Shown: positions 18,430-25,576 of the stretch, one piece after another
How the letters are laid out: each line of letters opens with the position of its first letter
Position numbering within the stretch: the first letter of the stretch is position 1
Assembly: GCF_015565955.1 (NCBI RefSeq)
Contig: NZ_CP064760.1
Location: 3,100,001-3,164,000, forward strand
Reading direction: 5' to 3'
Length of the DNA stretch: 64,000 bases
From: Microbacterium schleiferi
Lineage (GTDB): Bacteria > Actinomycetota > Actinomycetes > Actinomycetales > Microbacteriaceae
Notes under the pieces: generated by a model
Seen by the model: the letters and a program-made list of their open reading frames with translations, nothing else
Database searches by the model: none
What the model was told of the DNA's origin: nothing
Translations under genes and position numbers: made by a program

Positions 18430-19170
18430 ATGAACGCGCAACAACCACCCAACGACAACACCTCCCCCGCCGACGACCGCCCGCTCGGCTCGTGGCTGCG
18501 CCTGGTCGACGCCCTGATCACCCGCGAGTTCGACGACCGCCTCGCCGAGTCCGGCGCTGATCGGCGTGACTGGATGCTGCTGAACGTCGTCGACGGGACG
18601 CACGCCTGGGCACGCGTACCCCGCGGCAAGCGGATGCGCCGGCTCGAGGAGCGCGGATGGATCGAACAGACCGGATCGGGCGAGTGGACACTCACCGACG
18701 CCGGCCGCGAAATGAAGGAACGTCTCGCCGAGATCGTGTCCGGAATTCGCGAGCGCGTCTCCGGCGCCGTCTCGCCCGAGGACTACGCGACCACTGTCGC
18801 GTCGCTGCAGGCGATCGCTCGGGAACTCGGCGGGGACGAGGTCGACGACCTCAACTCACCCACCGGGTTTGGTCGGTTCGGGCGCTCGCGCCGCGGTGGT
18901 CCGTTCGGGCCTGGCTTCGGTCCAGGCTTCCGCCCAGGTTTCGGACCCGGCTTCCGCCCGGGCTTCGGGCGGGGGTTCGAGGCTGACGTCGACGATGCGC
19001 GTCCGTGCCACGACGGCCAAGGTTTCGGACGTGGCCACGGCCACGGGCGCGGTCACGGCCACGGCGGTCACGGGCACGGCAGTCCCGGCGGCCACGGGCG
19101 CCGCGAGCGTGCCTACGAGCGAGGTTTCGACGCCGGCTACGCGCGCGGTCGCGATTCCGCGGCGAGCTGA
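18430..19170 (+). CDS. MarR/winged-helix-like protein with Gly/Phe and His-rich tail
   Basis: The 246-residue protein starts at ATG 18430 after GAGAGGA. Residues 15-135 look like a winged helix flanked by dimerisation helices (SWLRLVDALITREFDDRLAE, then RRLEERGWIEQTGSGEWTLT). The tail has six GFGP/GFRPGFG-type repeats (about 155-185) and then a GHGHGRGHGHGGHGHG-type stretch (about 200-220). It ends ERGFDAGYARGRDSAAS. The tail may bind metal ions or nucleic acid. Its divergent neighbour has a similar His/Gly bias. The target is unknown. Confidence 0.7.
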   Translation: MNAQQPPNDNTSPADDRPLGSWLRLVDALITREFDDRLAESGADRRDWMLLNVVDGTHAWARVPRGKRMRRLEERGWIEQTGSGEWTLTDAGREMKERLAEIVSGIRERVSGAVSPEDYATTVASLQAIARELGGDEVDDLNSPTGFGRFGRSRRGGPFGPGFGPGFRPGFGPGFRPGFGRGFEADVDDARPCHDGQGFGRGHGHGRGHGHGGHGHGSPGGHGRRERAYERGFDAGYARGRDSAAS

Positions 19171-19239
19171 CGCGAATCGATCTCACTCAGCTGCTTCGGT
19201 CACGGGCGTGGCCGAAGCAGTCAGCCCGAGAACGGATGA

Positions 19240-19845
19240 CTAGGCGCCGGGTGATCCTGCGGATCGCGTTCCGACATCCGTGCGGTGAAAGTTCTGGTGC
19301 GAGCGCGACGCTGTCGGACCCCGCTGACCCTGATAGCGGTTGCCGTACGGGCCAGAGCCGTAGGGGTTTTCAGCGGGCGAGGAGAGCCGGAAGAAGCACA
19401 GCTGACCGATCTTCATCCCCGGCCACAGCGTGATCGGCAGCGTTGCGACGTTCGACAGCTCCAGCGTGACGTGGCCCGAGAAACCGGGATCGATGAATCC
19501 GGCTGTCGAGTGCGTGAGGAGGCCGAGTCGCCCGAGGGATGACTTTCCCTCCAGCCGAGCGGCGATGTCGTCGGGAAGAGTCACCTGTTCGAACGTCGCG
19601 CCCAGAGCGAACTCTCCGGGATGCAGGATGAACGGCTCGTCGGGCGCTACCTCGATGAGCCGGGTGAGGTCGGGCTGGTCGACGGCCGGATCGATGAACG
19701 GGTACTTGTGGTTATCGAACAGCCGGAAGTACCGATCGAGGCGAACGTCGACGCTCGAGGGCTGCACCATCTCGGCATCCCACGGGTCGAGCGCGACCCG
19801 CCCAGTGGAAACTTCGTGGCGGATGTCGCGGTCCGAGAGCAGCAC
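19240..19845 (-). CDS. dcd: dCTP deaminase
   Basis: The 201-residue enzyme starts GTG CTG CTC ([12 protein letters not shown]). It carries the family motifs [18 protein letters not shown] (about 107-124) and [14 protein letters not shown] (about 126-139, with the catalytic glutamate). It deaminates dCTP to dUTP; actinobacterial homologues can be bifunctional dCTP deaminase/dUTPase. It lies immediately upstream of, and opposite to, the tRNA-Gly gene used as island target. Confidence 0.93.
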   Translation of the reverse strand: MLLSDRDIRHEVSTGRVALDPWDAEMVQPSSVDVRLDRYFRLFDNHKYPFIDPAVDQPDLTRLIEVAPDEPFILHPGEFALGATFEQVTLPDDIAARLEGKSSLGRLGLLTHSTAGFIDPGFSGHVTLELSNVATLPITLWPGMKIGQLCFFRLSSPAENPYGSGPYGNRYQGQRGPTASRSHQNFHRTDVGTRSAGSPGA

Positions 19846-19905
19846 GAGCCCAGCCTACGACCCCTCGCGCGCCCCTTGCTATGCTGGCGGGGCGCCTCGG
19901 CGCAC

Positions 19906-19979
19906 GGGGCTGTAGTTCAATGGCAGAACTTCTGCTTCCCAAGCAGACAGCGCGGGTTCGATTCCCGTCAGCCCCTCCA
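19906..19979 (+). tRNA. tRNA-Gly (anticodon CCC)
   Basis: The gene is 71 nt plus an encoded CCA. The acceptor stem GGGGCTG pairs with CAGCCCC, and the discriminator base is T. The anticodon loop TTCCCAA is closed by TCTGC/GCAGA, and the T arm contains GGTTCGATTCCC. A TATGCT -10-like hexamer lies about 20 bp upstream. The 3' half (from 19932) is duplicated at 24769-24816, the mark of site-specific integration; the gene itself remains complete. Confidence 0.95.
19932..19979 (+). repeat. attL of the island (3' half of tRNA-Gly)
   Basis: The 48-bp copy runs from the anticodon stem to the encoded CCA and is identical to the copy at 24769-24816. Bases outside differ (T versus C before, C versus A after), so this is the full duplicated core. 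Confidence 0.92.
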
Positions 19980-19995
19980 CAGGATTATCCCCAGG

Positions 19996-21300
19996 TCAGA
20001 CCGGCAATCCATCGGCCGTGAGTTCGAGCCGGATGACCGCCTCCAGGCCCGTTCGTGCCATCCCCGTGCCAGTAACGCTCGAAGGACGGGCCTCCAGAGC
20101 CGCCCCAGCGAGGGTGTCGAGGGTCGCCGCGATGGCGACGTTCCTCTCCTCCGCGGCGTGCTGGTAGATGAGCGCCGCCCGCGCCGTGGAGTGCCCGGCG
20201 CGGGCCATGAGTTCGCGCGTCGTAGCGCCACCCTGCGCCGCCATCGTCAGCCCCGCGTGCCTCACGTCGTGCACGTGGAACTGCCCCAGGCCGATGCTCC
20301 GCGCCGCCTTGCGCCACGCCTGCCCGAGCGCGTTCCCCGTGATCGCCTCCCCATCGGCGCGAGGGAACAGCGGCGACTTGCCAAACCCGGAGGTCGCCGC
20401 AAGGTGCGCCTCTACCTCGGCGGCGATGCGGGGAGGAAGCGCCACCGAGCGCGCGTTGCCCGTCTTGGTGGCCGTCGTGATGAACTCACCCCGCACCCTG
20501 ATCGTCTGCCGCTCCACCCTGAGCACCCCATCGGCGTAGTCGCCGCGCTGGAGCGCCACGAGTTCACCGACGCGCAGGTGAGCGCCGAACATCACGCGGA
20601 CGGGGAGCGTCCACTGCTCCGGCATGGCGTTGACGATGGCGGCGAGCGCCTCGGGCGTCATCAGCGGGCGCTCCGGGTGAGCCACGGACCCGGCACCGAC
20701 GATCTGGCAGGGGTTCGACCCGATCAGCCCGTCACGCACGGCGGTCTGGAGGATGGAGCGCAGGAGGGTATACGCCTGCCGGAGCCGCGATTCACCCGTG
20801 GGGATGGGCGGGGCCTCCGGGGGCTCCACGCCGCGCCGCTTCGCCGCCTCCACCACCTTGCGCCGCGCCTCCTCCGCGCGCCGCTTCAGCGTGGCCGCGA
20901 GGTCCTTGCGCGCCCGGCTGTACCAGGAGCGCACGACGGCGGGCGTGATGGACGAGAGCGCGTGATCGTGGAGCGGCGAGAGGAGCCCGGCGAGGAGGTC
21001 CTCGTTGTTCGCGCGCGTCTTCGGCGCGAGTCTGCCCCGTGAACCGCCGTTCGCGACCCACTCCATCGCGTAGGGCCCGAACGGCGCGTCTCCGGCGCGG
21101 TGGTCACGGTAGGTGCCTCGCATCCGGTCGGCGCGGATTCCGGCGAGGTAGTCGAGGGCGTCGCGCTTCGTCTCGAAGGTGCTGGGCGCGGTCATGGATC
21201 GGCCCGCAGGGTCGGGGTATCGGGCCTGGAAACGCCCGGACGGCAACTTTCTGACATTGCCGAACGATGCCCGGTTCGCTTTCTGTTTTGCGCCGCTCAT
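19996..21300 (-). CDS. int: Tyrosine-type site-specific integrase
   Basis: The 434-residue recombinase has an arm-binding N-terminus (about 1-60), a core-binding SAM-like domain (about 70-200) and a catalytic domain. All active-site residues are visible: R243 (AHLRVGEL), K279 (ATKTGN), H344-x-x-R347 (HDVRHAG), H370 (GHST) and Y379 (LIYQHAAEER). Its stop is 17 bp from the tRNA end, so it sits right beside attL as usual for tRNA integrases. It is transcribed away from the rest of the island across a palindromic site (21325-21341). Confidence 0.95.
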   Translation of the reverse strand: MSGAKQKANRASFGNVRKLPSGRFQARYPDPAGRSMTAPSTFETKRDALDYLAGIRADRMRGTYRDHRAGDAPFGPYAMEWVANGGSRGRLAPKTRANNEDLLAGLLSPLHDHALSSITPAVVRSWYSRARKDLAATLKRRAEEARRKVVEAAKRRGVEPPEAPPIPTGESRLRQAYTLLRSILQTAVRDGLIGSNPCQIVGAGSVAHPERPLMTPEALAAIVNAMPEQWTLPVRVMFGAHLRVGELVALQRGDYADGVLRVERQTIRVRGEFITTATKTGNARSVALPPRIAAEVEAHLAATSGFGKSPLFPRADGEAITGNALGQAWRKAARSIGLGQFHVHDVRHAGLTMAAQGGATTRELMARAGHSTARAALIYQHAAEERNVAIAATLDTLAGAALEARPSSVTGTGMARTGLEAVIRLELTADGLPV

Positions 21301-21324
21301 CTCGTGTTCCTCGCTCCTGGCCGG

Positions 21325-21341
21325 GGTGACAAAATGTCACC
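21325..21341. promoter_or_regulatory. Palindrome between integrase and excisionase-like gene
   Basis: GGTGACA-AAA-TGTCACC has perfect 7-bp arms, 25-41 bp upstream of the integrase ATG. It is a likely operator for a repressor controlling integration genes. The island encodes no obvious repressor other than the small HTH proteins, so the regulator could be the excisionase-like protein, the host, or a helper phage. Confidence 0.6.
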
Positions 21342-21516
21342 TGATCTGCGGTTTCTATCCATTCTAGCGCGGGACAGCGCGTGCCAGCGGGTATAGGATT
21401 GAGGCAATGGTCAGCACGACAGACCAGGAGGGCCGGAGCCAGACACGCTCGACGCCAACCCACCGGGAAGGACCCGGGGACGCACCTATCTACGCGACCC
21501 CGAGGAGGTCCACCCG

Positions 21517-21771
21517 ATGCCCGCACGAATCGACAAGACCGAGGAGCGCGCCGCTCTCACAGCGCGCCTGCTCGCTCACCCGGTCCCCACCATCACGGTC
21601 GAGGAGTACGCCCTCCTGGCGGACCGGAGCCGACCGAAGGCCTACGAGGACGTGCGCGAGGGTCGCGTCGATGCTGACGTGCGCGGGCGATCCATCCGAG
21701 TGCTGACGATCCCGCTCCTGCGCTCACTCGGGTACGACGTGCCGCTCGCGCCCGTCGCGCTCACTCACTGA
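21517..21771 (+). CDS. Excisionase-like small DNA-binding protein
   Basis: The 84-residue protein has a strong GAGGAGGT ribosome site 7 nt before ATG 21517. The middle (about 29-70, TVEEYALLADRSRPKAYEDV then EGRVDADVRGRSIRVLT) looks like an AlpA/MerR-type helix-turn-helix with the short wing used by excisionases. The position opposite the integrase supports a role as recombination directionality factor. A -10-like TATAGG lies at about 21391. It could instead be a transcription regulator of the island. Confidence 0.65.
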   Translation: MPARIDKTEERAALTARLLAHPVPTITVEEYALLADRSRPKAYEDVREGRVDADVRGRSIRVLTIPLLRSLGYDVPLAPVALTH

Positions 21772-21792
21772 GCCGTCCGGAGGGTGACCCTG

Positions 21793-21909
21793 ATGGACAC
21801 GACACAGCAGACCTCGGAGCCGTTCGTCTCGATGCTCGCCGCGCTCGACCGCTTCGACGCGCACCTGGCCGCGTTCGCGCTCGCCGCAGTTGCTGAGGGT
21901 GAGCGATGA
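21793..21909 (+). CDS. 38-residue small protein, unknown
   Basis: The ORF starts at ATG 21793 with a GGAGGGTGA ribosome site and encodes MDTTQQTSEPFVSMLAALDR followed by an Ala-rich amphipathic helix ending VAEGER. Its TGA overlaps the ATG of the next gene (ATGA at 21906-21909), the coupling used throughout this operon. Translation is likely, though it may serve mainly to couple the downstream gene. No family recognised. Confidence 0.55.
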   Translation: MDTTQQTSEPFVSMLAALDRFDAHLAAFALAAVAEGER

Positions 21910-22454
21910 CCGAGACGAGAGACGGCTTCGCGCGCATCCCGGACTGGCTCACCCGCCACGCCGTGCCCGCACTCGGACTGACCGCCGCCGAGGGCTTCGT
22001 CTACGTCGCTGTGCGGTCGCGTGCGGATGCAGATGGACTTGCCTGGCCGTCCTACCCGACCATCGCGCATGAGACGGGCACGAGCGAGAGCACGGCGGCG
22101 CGTGCGGTGAAGCGTCTCGTGCAGGTGGGCCTCCTCGAAGTTGCTGAGCCGGGTCGCCAGCACCAGGCGACGGTCTATCGCGTGGTCGAACGCCCGAGCC
22201 TCCCTCCGAAGCCCGACCGCCCACTGTCGAAGTCCGAACGCCGACGCGCTCAGGCTCCTCACCGTGGGGAGCCTGAGGCCGGATCGCCCGAGGGCCAGGC
22301 TCCTCATGGTGACGCCCAGGCTCCTCATGGTGGGGTGCTCAGGCTCCTCACTGTGGGTAGCGAAGTAGACACAGTGAAGAACACACAGGAAGTAGACACA
22401 TCTACCCCCACCGCGCTTCGCGCGGCACCCCCCAGAGGGGGATGGAGCGGATGA
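21906..22454 (+). CDS. Winged-helix (HTH_36-type) protein, possible replication initiator
   Basis: The protein has 182 residues. The first 95 form a helix-turn-helix of the HTH_36 kind found in plasmid and phage replication or regulatory proteins (WLTRHAVPALGLTAAEGFVY, YPTIAHETGTSESTAARAVK). The rest is Pro/Ser/Arg-rich and low in structure. That part of the gene contains four copies of a 16-bp DNA repeat (22251-22355), the last out of frame with the others, so the constraint is on DNA. An initiator with its own iteron origin inside the gene is a reasonable reading but unproven. Confidence 0.65.
   Translation: MTETRDGFARIPDWLTRHAVPALGLTAAEGFVYVAVRSRADADGLAWPSYPTIAHETGTSESTAARAVKRLVQVGLLEVAEPGRQHQATVYRVVERPSLPPKPDRPLSKSERRRAQAPHRGEPEAGSPEGQAPHGDAQAPHGGVLRLLTVGSEVDTVKNTQEVDTSTPTALRAAPPRGGWSG
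22251..22355 (+). repeat. Iteron-like 16-bp direct repeats
   Basis: CAGGCTCCTCAYNGTG occurs at 22251-22266, 22296-22311, 22317-22332 and 22340-22355. The second and third copies are identical and about 21 bp (two helical turns) apart; the fourth follows at 23 bp. The first copy also forms a hairpin with GGAGCCTGAG downstream (arms CTCAGGCTCC). Such arrays serve as origin iterons or operators. Confidence 0.8.
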
Positions 22455-22455
22455 C

Positions 22456-22641
22456 GTGAATGCGGATGGTCAGGCTCGCCTCTCGGCTCTCCTCCCAGCG
22501 TTCAGCGTGCCGGATGAGCAACGACGCCAGCCGCCTCCGACCTCACGTGCTCGCGCATCAGCGCATCGGCACGTCTTCGACCCCGTATCCGGCTACTGCG
22601 GGTGCGGCCTCCGTAACGACAGAGAGGAGGGTGCGAGATGA
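22456..22641 (+). CDS. Small protein with CGCG motif, actinophage-type
   Basis: The 61-residue protein starts at GTG 22456, 1 bp after the preceding stop, and ends in an ATGA overlap with the next gene. The C-terminus HVFDPVSGYCGCGLRNDREE, with its Cys-x-Cys pair and His, resembles short proteins found in actinobacterial phages and integrative elements. It may bind zinc. Function unknown; low sequence complexity before residue 35 makes the exact start uncertain. Confidence 0.55.
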   Translation: MNADGQARLSALLPAFSVPDEQRRQPPPTSRARASAHRHVFDPVSGYCGCGLRNDREEGAR

Positions 22642-23090
22642 GCACCCCACAGCACGACCCGGCCACCGCCGACCTCGCCGCGGAATACCTCCTCGGGGAC
22701 CGGCCCGCACCGAAGGGCGTTCCCGCCCGCGTCGCCCGTGCGACCCGCAAGGCGAAGGCGCTCCAGATGCGCCGTGCGGGCATCTCCGTCGAGGTCATCG
22801 CCGCGCACCTGAAGGTGCACCCCCGCACCGTTTACACGTGGCTGAGCCACGCCCTCGCGGCGATCCCGCGTGAGGAGGCGAACGAACTGCGTCTGCTCGA
22901 ACTCGACCGGCTCGATGCGATCTTCCGCGGGCTGTTCCCCGCCGCAGTTGCGGGCGATGTGCGGGCCGCGGAGGGGTGCCTGAAGGTGATGGAGCGCCGC
23001 GCGCGGCTCCTCAACCTCGATGCGGCGCACACGGCGGGCCTGGAGCAGGTGGGGAGCCTCCTCGACCGGCTCGTGAACGGGGAGGGCTGA
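22638..23090 (+). CDS. Small-terminase-like helix-turn-helix protein
   Basis: The protein has 150 residues. An N-terminal HTH (about 35-75, ALQMRRAGISVEVIAAHLKV then RTVYTWLSHAL) is followed by helices with ELRLLELDRLDAIFRGLFP and LKVMERRARLLNLDA. This is the layout of actinophage small terminase subunits, which recognise packaging sites and oligomerise. No large terminase is present in the island. A lone small subunit is the hallmark of satellites that redirect a helper phage's packaging. A plain HTH regulator is the alternative. Confidence 0.6.
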   Translation: MSTPQHDPATADLAAEYLLGDRPAPKGVPARVARATRKAKALQMRRAGISVEVIAAHLKVHPRTVYTWLSHALAAIPREEANELRLLELDRLDAIFRGLFPAAVAGDVRAAEGCLKVMERRARLLNLDAAHTAGLEQVGSLLDRLVNGEG

Positions 23091-23093
23091 CCC

Positions 23094-23321
23094 GTGGTGC
23101 ACAGCGCCCCCCGACCGAGCGACGTAGACCTCGCCCGCGCTCGCGCCAAGGCCGCGTTCCTGCCGTACCGGAGCGCGCTCACCGCCCTGCCCGAGCCGGT
23201 GCGCTCGACCATCACGGCCTACACGGGTGCGCTCAGCGCGGAGGCCGCGGCCCAGCGTCACCGCGCACAGCGAGCAGAGGCCCGTCTGGAGGCCCTCCGC
23301 GCCGAGAGGGGGCCGCGATGA
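23094..23321 (+). CDS. Small helical protein, unknown
   Basis: The 75-residue Ala/Arg-rich protein begins at GTG 23094 (or the next codon, also GTG) and ends in an ATGA overlap with the next gene. The C-terminal third (EAAAQRHRAQRAEARLEALR) should form a coiled coil. No recognisable domain. Its position after the terminase-like gene and its size are phage-like. Confidence 0.5.
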   Translation: MVHSAPRPSDVDLARARAKAAFLPYRSALTALPEPVRSTITAYTGALSAEAAAQRHRAQRAEARLEALRAERGPR

Positions 23322-23719
23322 GCGCACCATCGTATGACCAGGTGCACTACGCGCTGAAGCGAGAGCGTGGCTCCGCCGTTGGCCTCCCCTGCTCTCACCC
23401 CGACTGCGACCGGCCATCGTCGGGCTGGGCGCTCCTCGATCACCCGACGCACATCGTCATCAACTCGCACGGCAAGCCGGTGCGGATCAGCACGGACCTC
23501 GACGCCTACGGTCCCGCGTGCACCCGGCACAACGCCCAGCGGGACCACGGCGGCAACTGGACGCTCTGCCCGCACGGGCATGTCCGATTCCTCTGGGGCA
23601 CCGACTCCAAGGGCACATGCCGGGGATGCATCCGCCTCGGCCGCATGACCTCCCACCTGCAGGTGGGTCGAATCGCTCACGTGGTGAGCACCAACACCGA
23701 TGAAAGGGGGCGCTCGTGA
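23318..23719 (+). CDS. Cys/His-rich zinc-ribbon-like protein, unknown
   Basis: The 133-residue protein starts at ATG 23318 and overlaps both neighbours by 4 bp. Cysteines and histidines fall in pairs: CSHPDC (about 25-30), PACTRHN, CPHGH and CRGC (about 110-113). This suggests two metal sites, possibly a zinc-ribbon or degenerate HNH-like fold, but no catalytic HNH pattern is clear. It is likely a DNA- or protein-binding accessory of the island. Confidence 0.5.
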   Translation: MSAPSYDQVHYALKRERGSAVGLPCSHPDCDRPSSGWALLDHPTHIVINSHGKPVRISTDLDAYGPACTRHNAQRDHGGNWTLCPHGHVRFLWGTDSKGTCRGCIRLGRMTSHLQVGRIAHVVSTNTDERGRS

Positions 23720-24399
23720 ACACCGCGACGCTCATTCAGTCCACCGTCCAGGCTCGTGCCGACCTCCTCGCCACGGCACTCTCCCTCGACCCGCACCTGA
23801 CGCCGGAGGGGCTCCGCGCCCGCCAGCGCCGGGAGGTCGATGCGATCCGTGGACGCATCACCGCCGCCATGCCGGTCGCACCGACCGCGCCCGACCGCCA
23901 GCCCATCCTCGACGCGCTCGCGCCGAAGGGTGCCGACGACATCGCGCTCCAGGCTCACCAGTGGTCGAAGGTGCGCGCGCTCCTCGACGCCGGGCGTGAC
24001 CTCCCGAGCATCATCCGGGACGCCGACCGTGTGCGCCTCGCCGCAATCCTCGACGCGCTGGAGACGATGCCCGAGGTCCTGGAGGACTCCCAGCCCGAGA
24101 CGGTCGTGGAGTTCATCCAGGGCGCGGTGTGGGATCGGCTCGTGCAGGTGGACCCCGCCGCCGAGCGCATCGCCGCCATCGAGCGCACGAACGCCCCCGC
24201 CGTCGCGTGGCGCACCATCCTGGAGGGCCTCGCGGCGACGGGTGAGATTCCGTTCGACGGGCTCGTGCTCCTCCGTGAGGCGGACGCGGAAGCGTTCGAC
24301 CTCCTGATGGACGGTGACGCTCTTGCCGCACCGGCCCCTGAGTCGGGTTCGATCCCGCGGCTCGTGGAGTCGCTCGCGGCGACCCCGGTGGACGCCTGA
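23716..24399 (+). CDS. Helical protein of the island, unknown
   Basis: The 227-residue, mostly helical acidic protein starts at GTG 23716, overlapping the previous stop (GTGA). No domain is recognised; it has neither Walker motifs, membrane segments nor cysteine clusters. It is the last gene of the rightward operon and is followed by a GC-rich hairpin at 24415-24451. Candidates by position would be a helper-interference or capsid-related factor, but nothing in the sequence shows it. Confidence 0.5.
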   Translation: MNTATLIQSTVQARADLLATALSLDPHLTPEGLRARQRREVDAIRGRITAAMPVAPTAPDRQPILDALAPKGADDIALQAHQWSKVRALLDAGRDLPSIIRDADRVRLAAILDALETMPEVLEDSQPETVVEFIQGAVWDRLVQVDPAAERIAAIERTNAPAVAWRTILEGLAATGEIPFDGLVLLREADAEAFDLLMDGDALAAPAPESGSIPRLVESLAATPVDA

Positions 24400-24414
24400 C
24401 CACCGATCACCGCC

Positions 24415-24451
24415 GAGGGGCGGGCTGGCCTACCCGGCTGGTCCGCCCCTC
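24415..24451. terminator. Hairpin after the island operon
   Basis: GAGGGGCGG (24415-24423) pairs perfectly with CCGCCCCTC (24443-24451) across a 19-nt loop, 16 bp after the last island gene. No T run follows, as is common in high-GC actinobacteria. Confidence 0.65.
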
Positions 24452-24768
24452 GCGCCGTGTGCGCCCGTCTGAGCGACTTTCACACCGTCCAGGCCCTCTC
24501 CCCCCACCCTGTGCCCGTTCGTCGCTCTGTGCGGCTCTCACGGCTCCTGGTGGTGCTCCAGCCTCGAATCTCTATCCACAGCCCAGAGGGGCCCGAAGAT
24601 GCAACAGCCTGGCATCGCCAATGCCTCGCATGAGGGGCTCAGGCCGTGCCAGATTCGTGCCACTAGGGGCTATCACGTGCCATAACTCGCTATCACGGGG
24701 TGGCATGGAGGAGGGCCCGCCTCCGCAGTATCACGCGGTAATCCGGGCCCTCACTCATGGCCTGCTCC

Positions 24769-24816
24769 CTGCTTCCCAAGCAGACAGCGCGGGTTCGATT
24801 CCCGTCAGCCCCTCCA
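24769..24816 (+). repeat. attR of the island
   Basis: This is the second perfect copy of the 48-bp tRNA-Gly 3' half. It contains only the anticodon-to-CCA part and lacks an acceptor 5' strand, so it is not a working tRNA. Confidence 0.92.
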
Positions 24817-24956
24817 ATTGCCCGATGTGCCGCCGCAGGCGGTGCAGCGGGCCATACTTGTGAGTGCCGTAGGAACCGACCTGCCTGCGGGTGGGCCCAC
24901 GCCGCTGGAGGCTCCGCGCGGCACGCAGTGCCGTGTGGAGTGGCGGTGGGGACGAT

Positions 24957-24976
24957 TTCCCGTCAGCCCCTCCAAT
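24957..24976 (+). repeat. Third, partial att-like copy
   Basis: Twenty bases (TTCCCGTCAGCCCCTCCAAT) repeat the last part of attR including two bases beyond it, 159 bp downstream. It may be the remnant of an earlier integration at the same tRNA or a secondary att site. Confidence 0.65.
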
Positions 24977-25576
24977 AGCCCCACGTGCGGCGCCAGACTC
25001 TGGAGCGTTACGCTCGGGGCATGCGCCCGCTCGCAGGTCTCGCAATTGCCGCCGCTGCGCTCCTGCTCAGCGCCTGCCAGTCAGGCAGCCCCGCCTCCGC
25101 CCCAAATGAAACACCGATCTCGCCCGAGTCAACATCCGAACCCGTTCGATCTCCGGACCAGCCCGACTCAATTGTGTTCACGCTCGACGGACTTGAATAC
25201 ACGATCGATGGCGACGAGGGAACGGTTGCGTTTGAGGCGGAGCCGATGACTTCCTTCCTCACTCAGCTCACCGGCGCGGATCCCCAGATTGAGGATGTTG
25301 AAGATTGGTGGGGTGGGGCACTGTCGTCGCCCACCGCTACAGCTGGGACGGTGCGTCGTTCATCGTCTTTGACGACTCGACCTGGGCGCCAACGGCGATC
25401 ACGTCTCCCTCCCTCGGGGGCATCCCAGTATCCACACACGACGGCATAGCCGTCGGGGTAAGCAGGGAGCGCGTCGACGCTCTTGATCCACGTGAGGTGT
25501 GGGATGAGGACGGTGACGGGTCGTTCGACCAACTCGGCCTGGAGGCGCGCACTGTTCCCGACACTGACTCGCTTAG

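Larger units (their letters stand above)
19932..24816. mobile_element. Satellite-like integrative island in tRNA-Gly
   Basis: The element is bounded by a perfect 48-bp direct repeat (19932-19979 and 24769-24816) made of the tRNA 3' half. Between the repeats, from left to right, are a tyrosine integrase (leftward), an excisionase-like gene, a tiny ORF, a winged-helix protein with iteron-like repeats, a small CxC protein, a small-terminase-like protein, and three unknown genes, all rightward and mostly overlapping by 4 bp. No capsid, portal, large terminase or lysis gene is present. At about 4.8 kb it is too small for a prophage. The layout recalls phage satellites or a minimal integrative element. 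Confidence 0.85.
24452..25020. other. Non-coding island right end and junction
   Basis: No convincing gene is seen in this 569-bp stretch. It holds three TATCACG direct repeats (24671, 24691, 24729; two are GCTATCACG 20 bp apart) that could be integrase arm sites, attR at 24769-24816, and a 20-nt partial att copy at 24957-24976. The ORFs through it have unbiased codon use. Confidence 0.7.

Noticed and set aside
24757..24816. A second tRNA-Gly gene
   Set aside because: Only the anticodon-to-CCA half is present and there is no 5' acceptor strand; it is attR.
19932..24816. A full prophage
   Set aside because: No structural, lysis or large-terminase gene exists and the element is only 4.8 kb.
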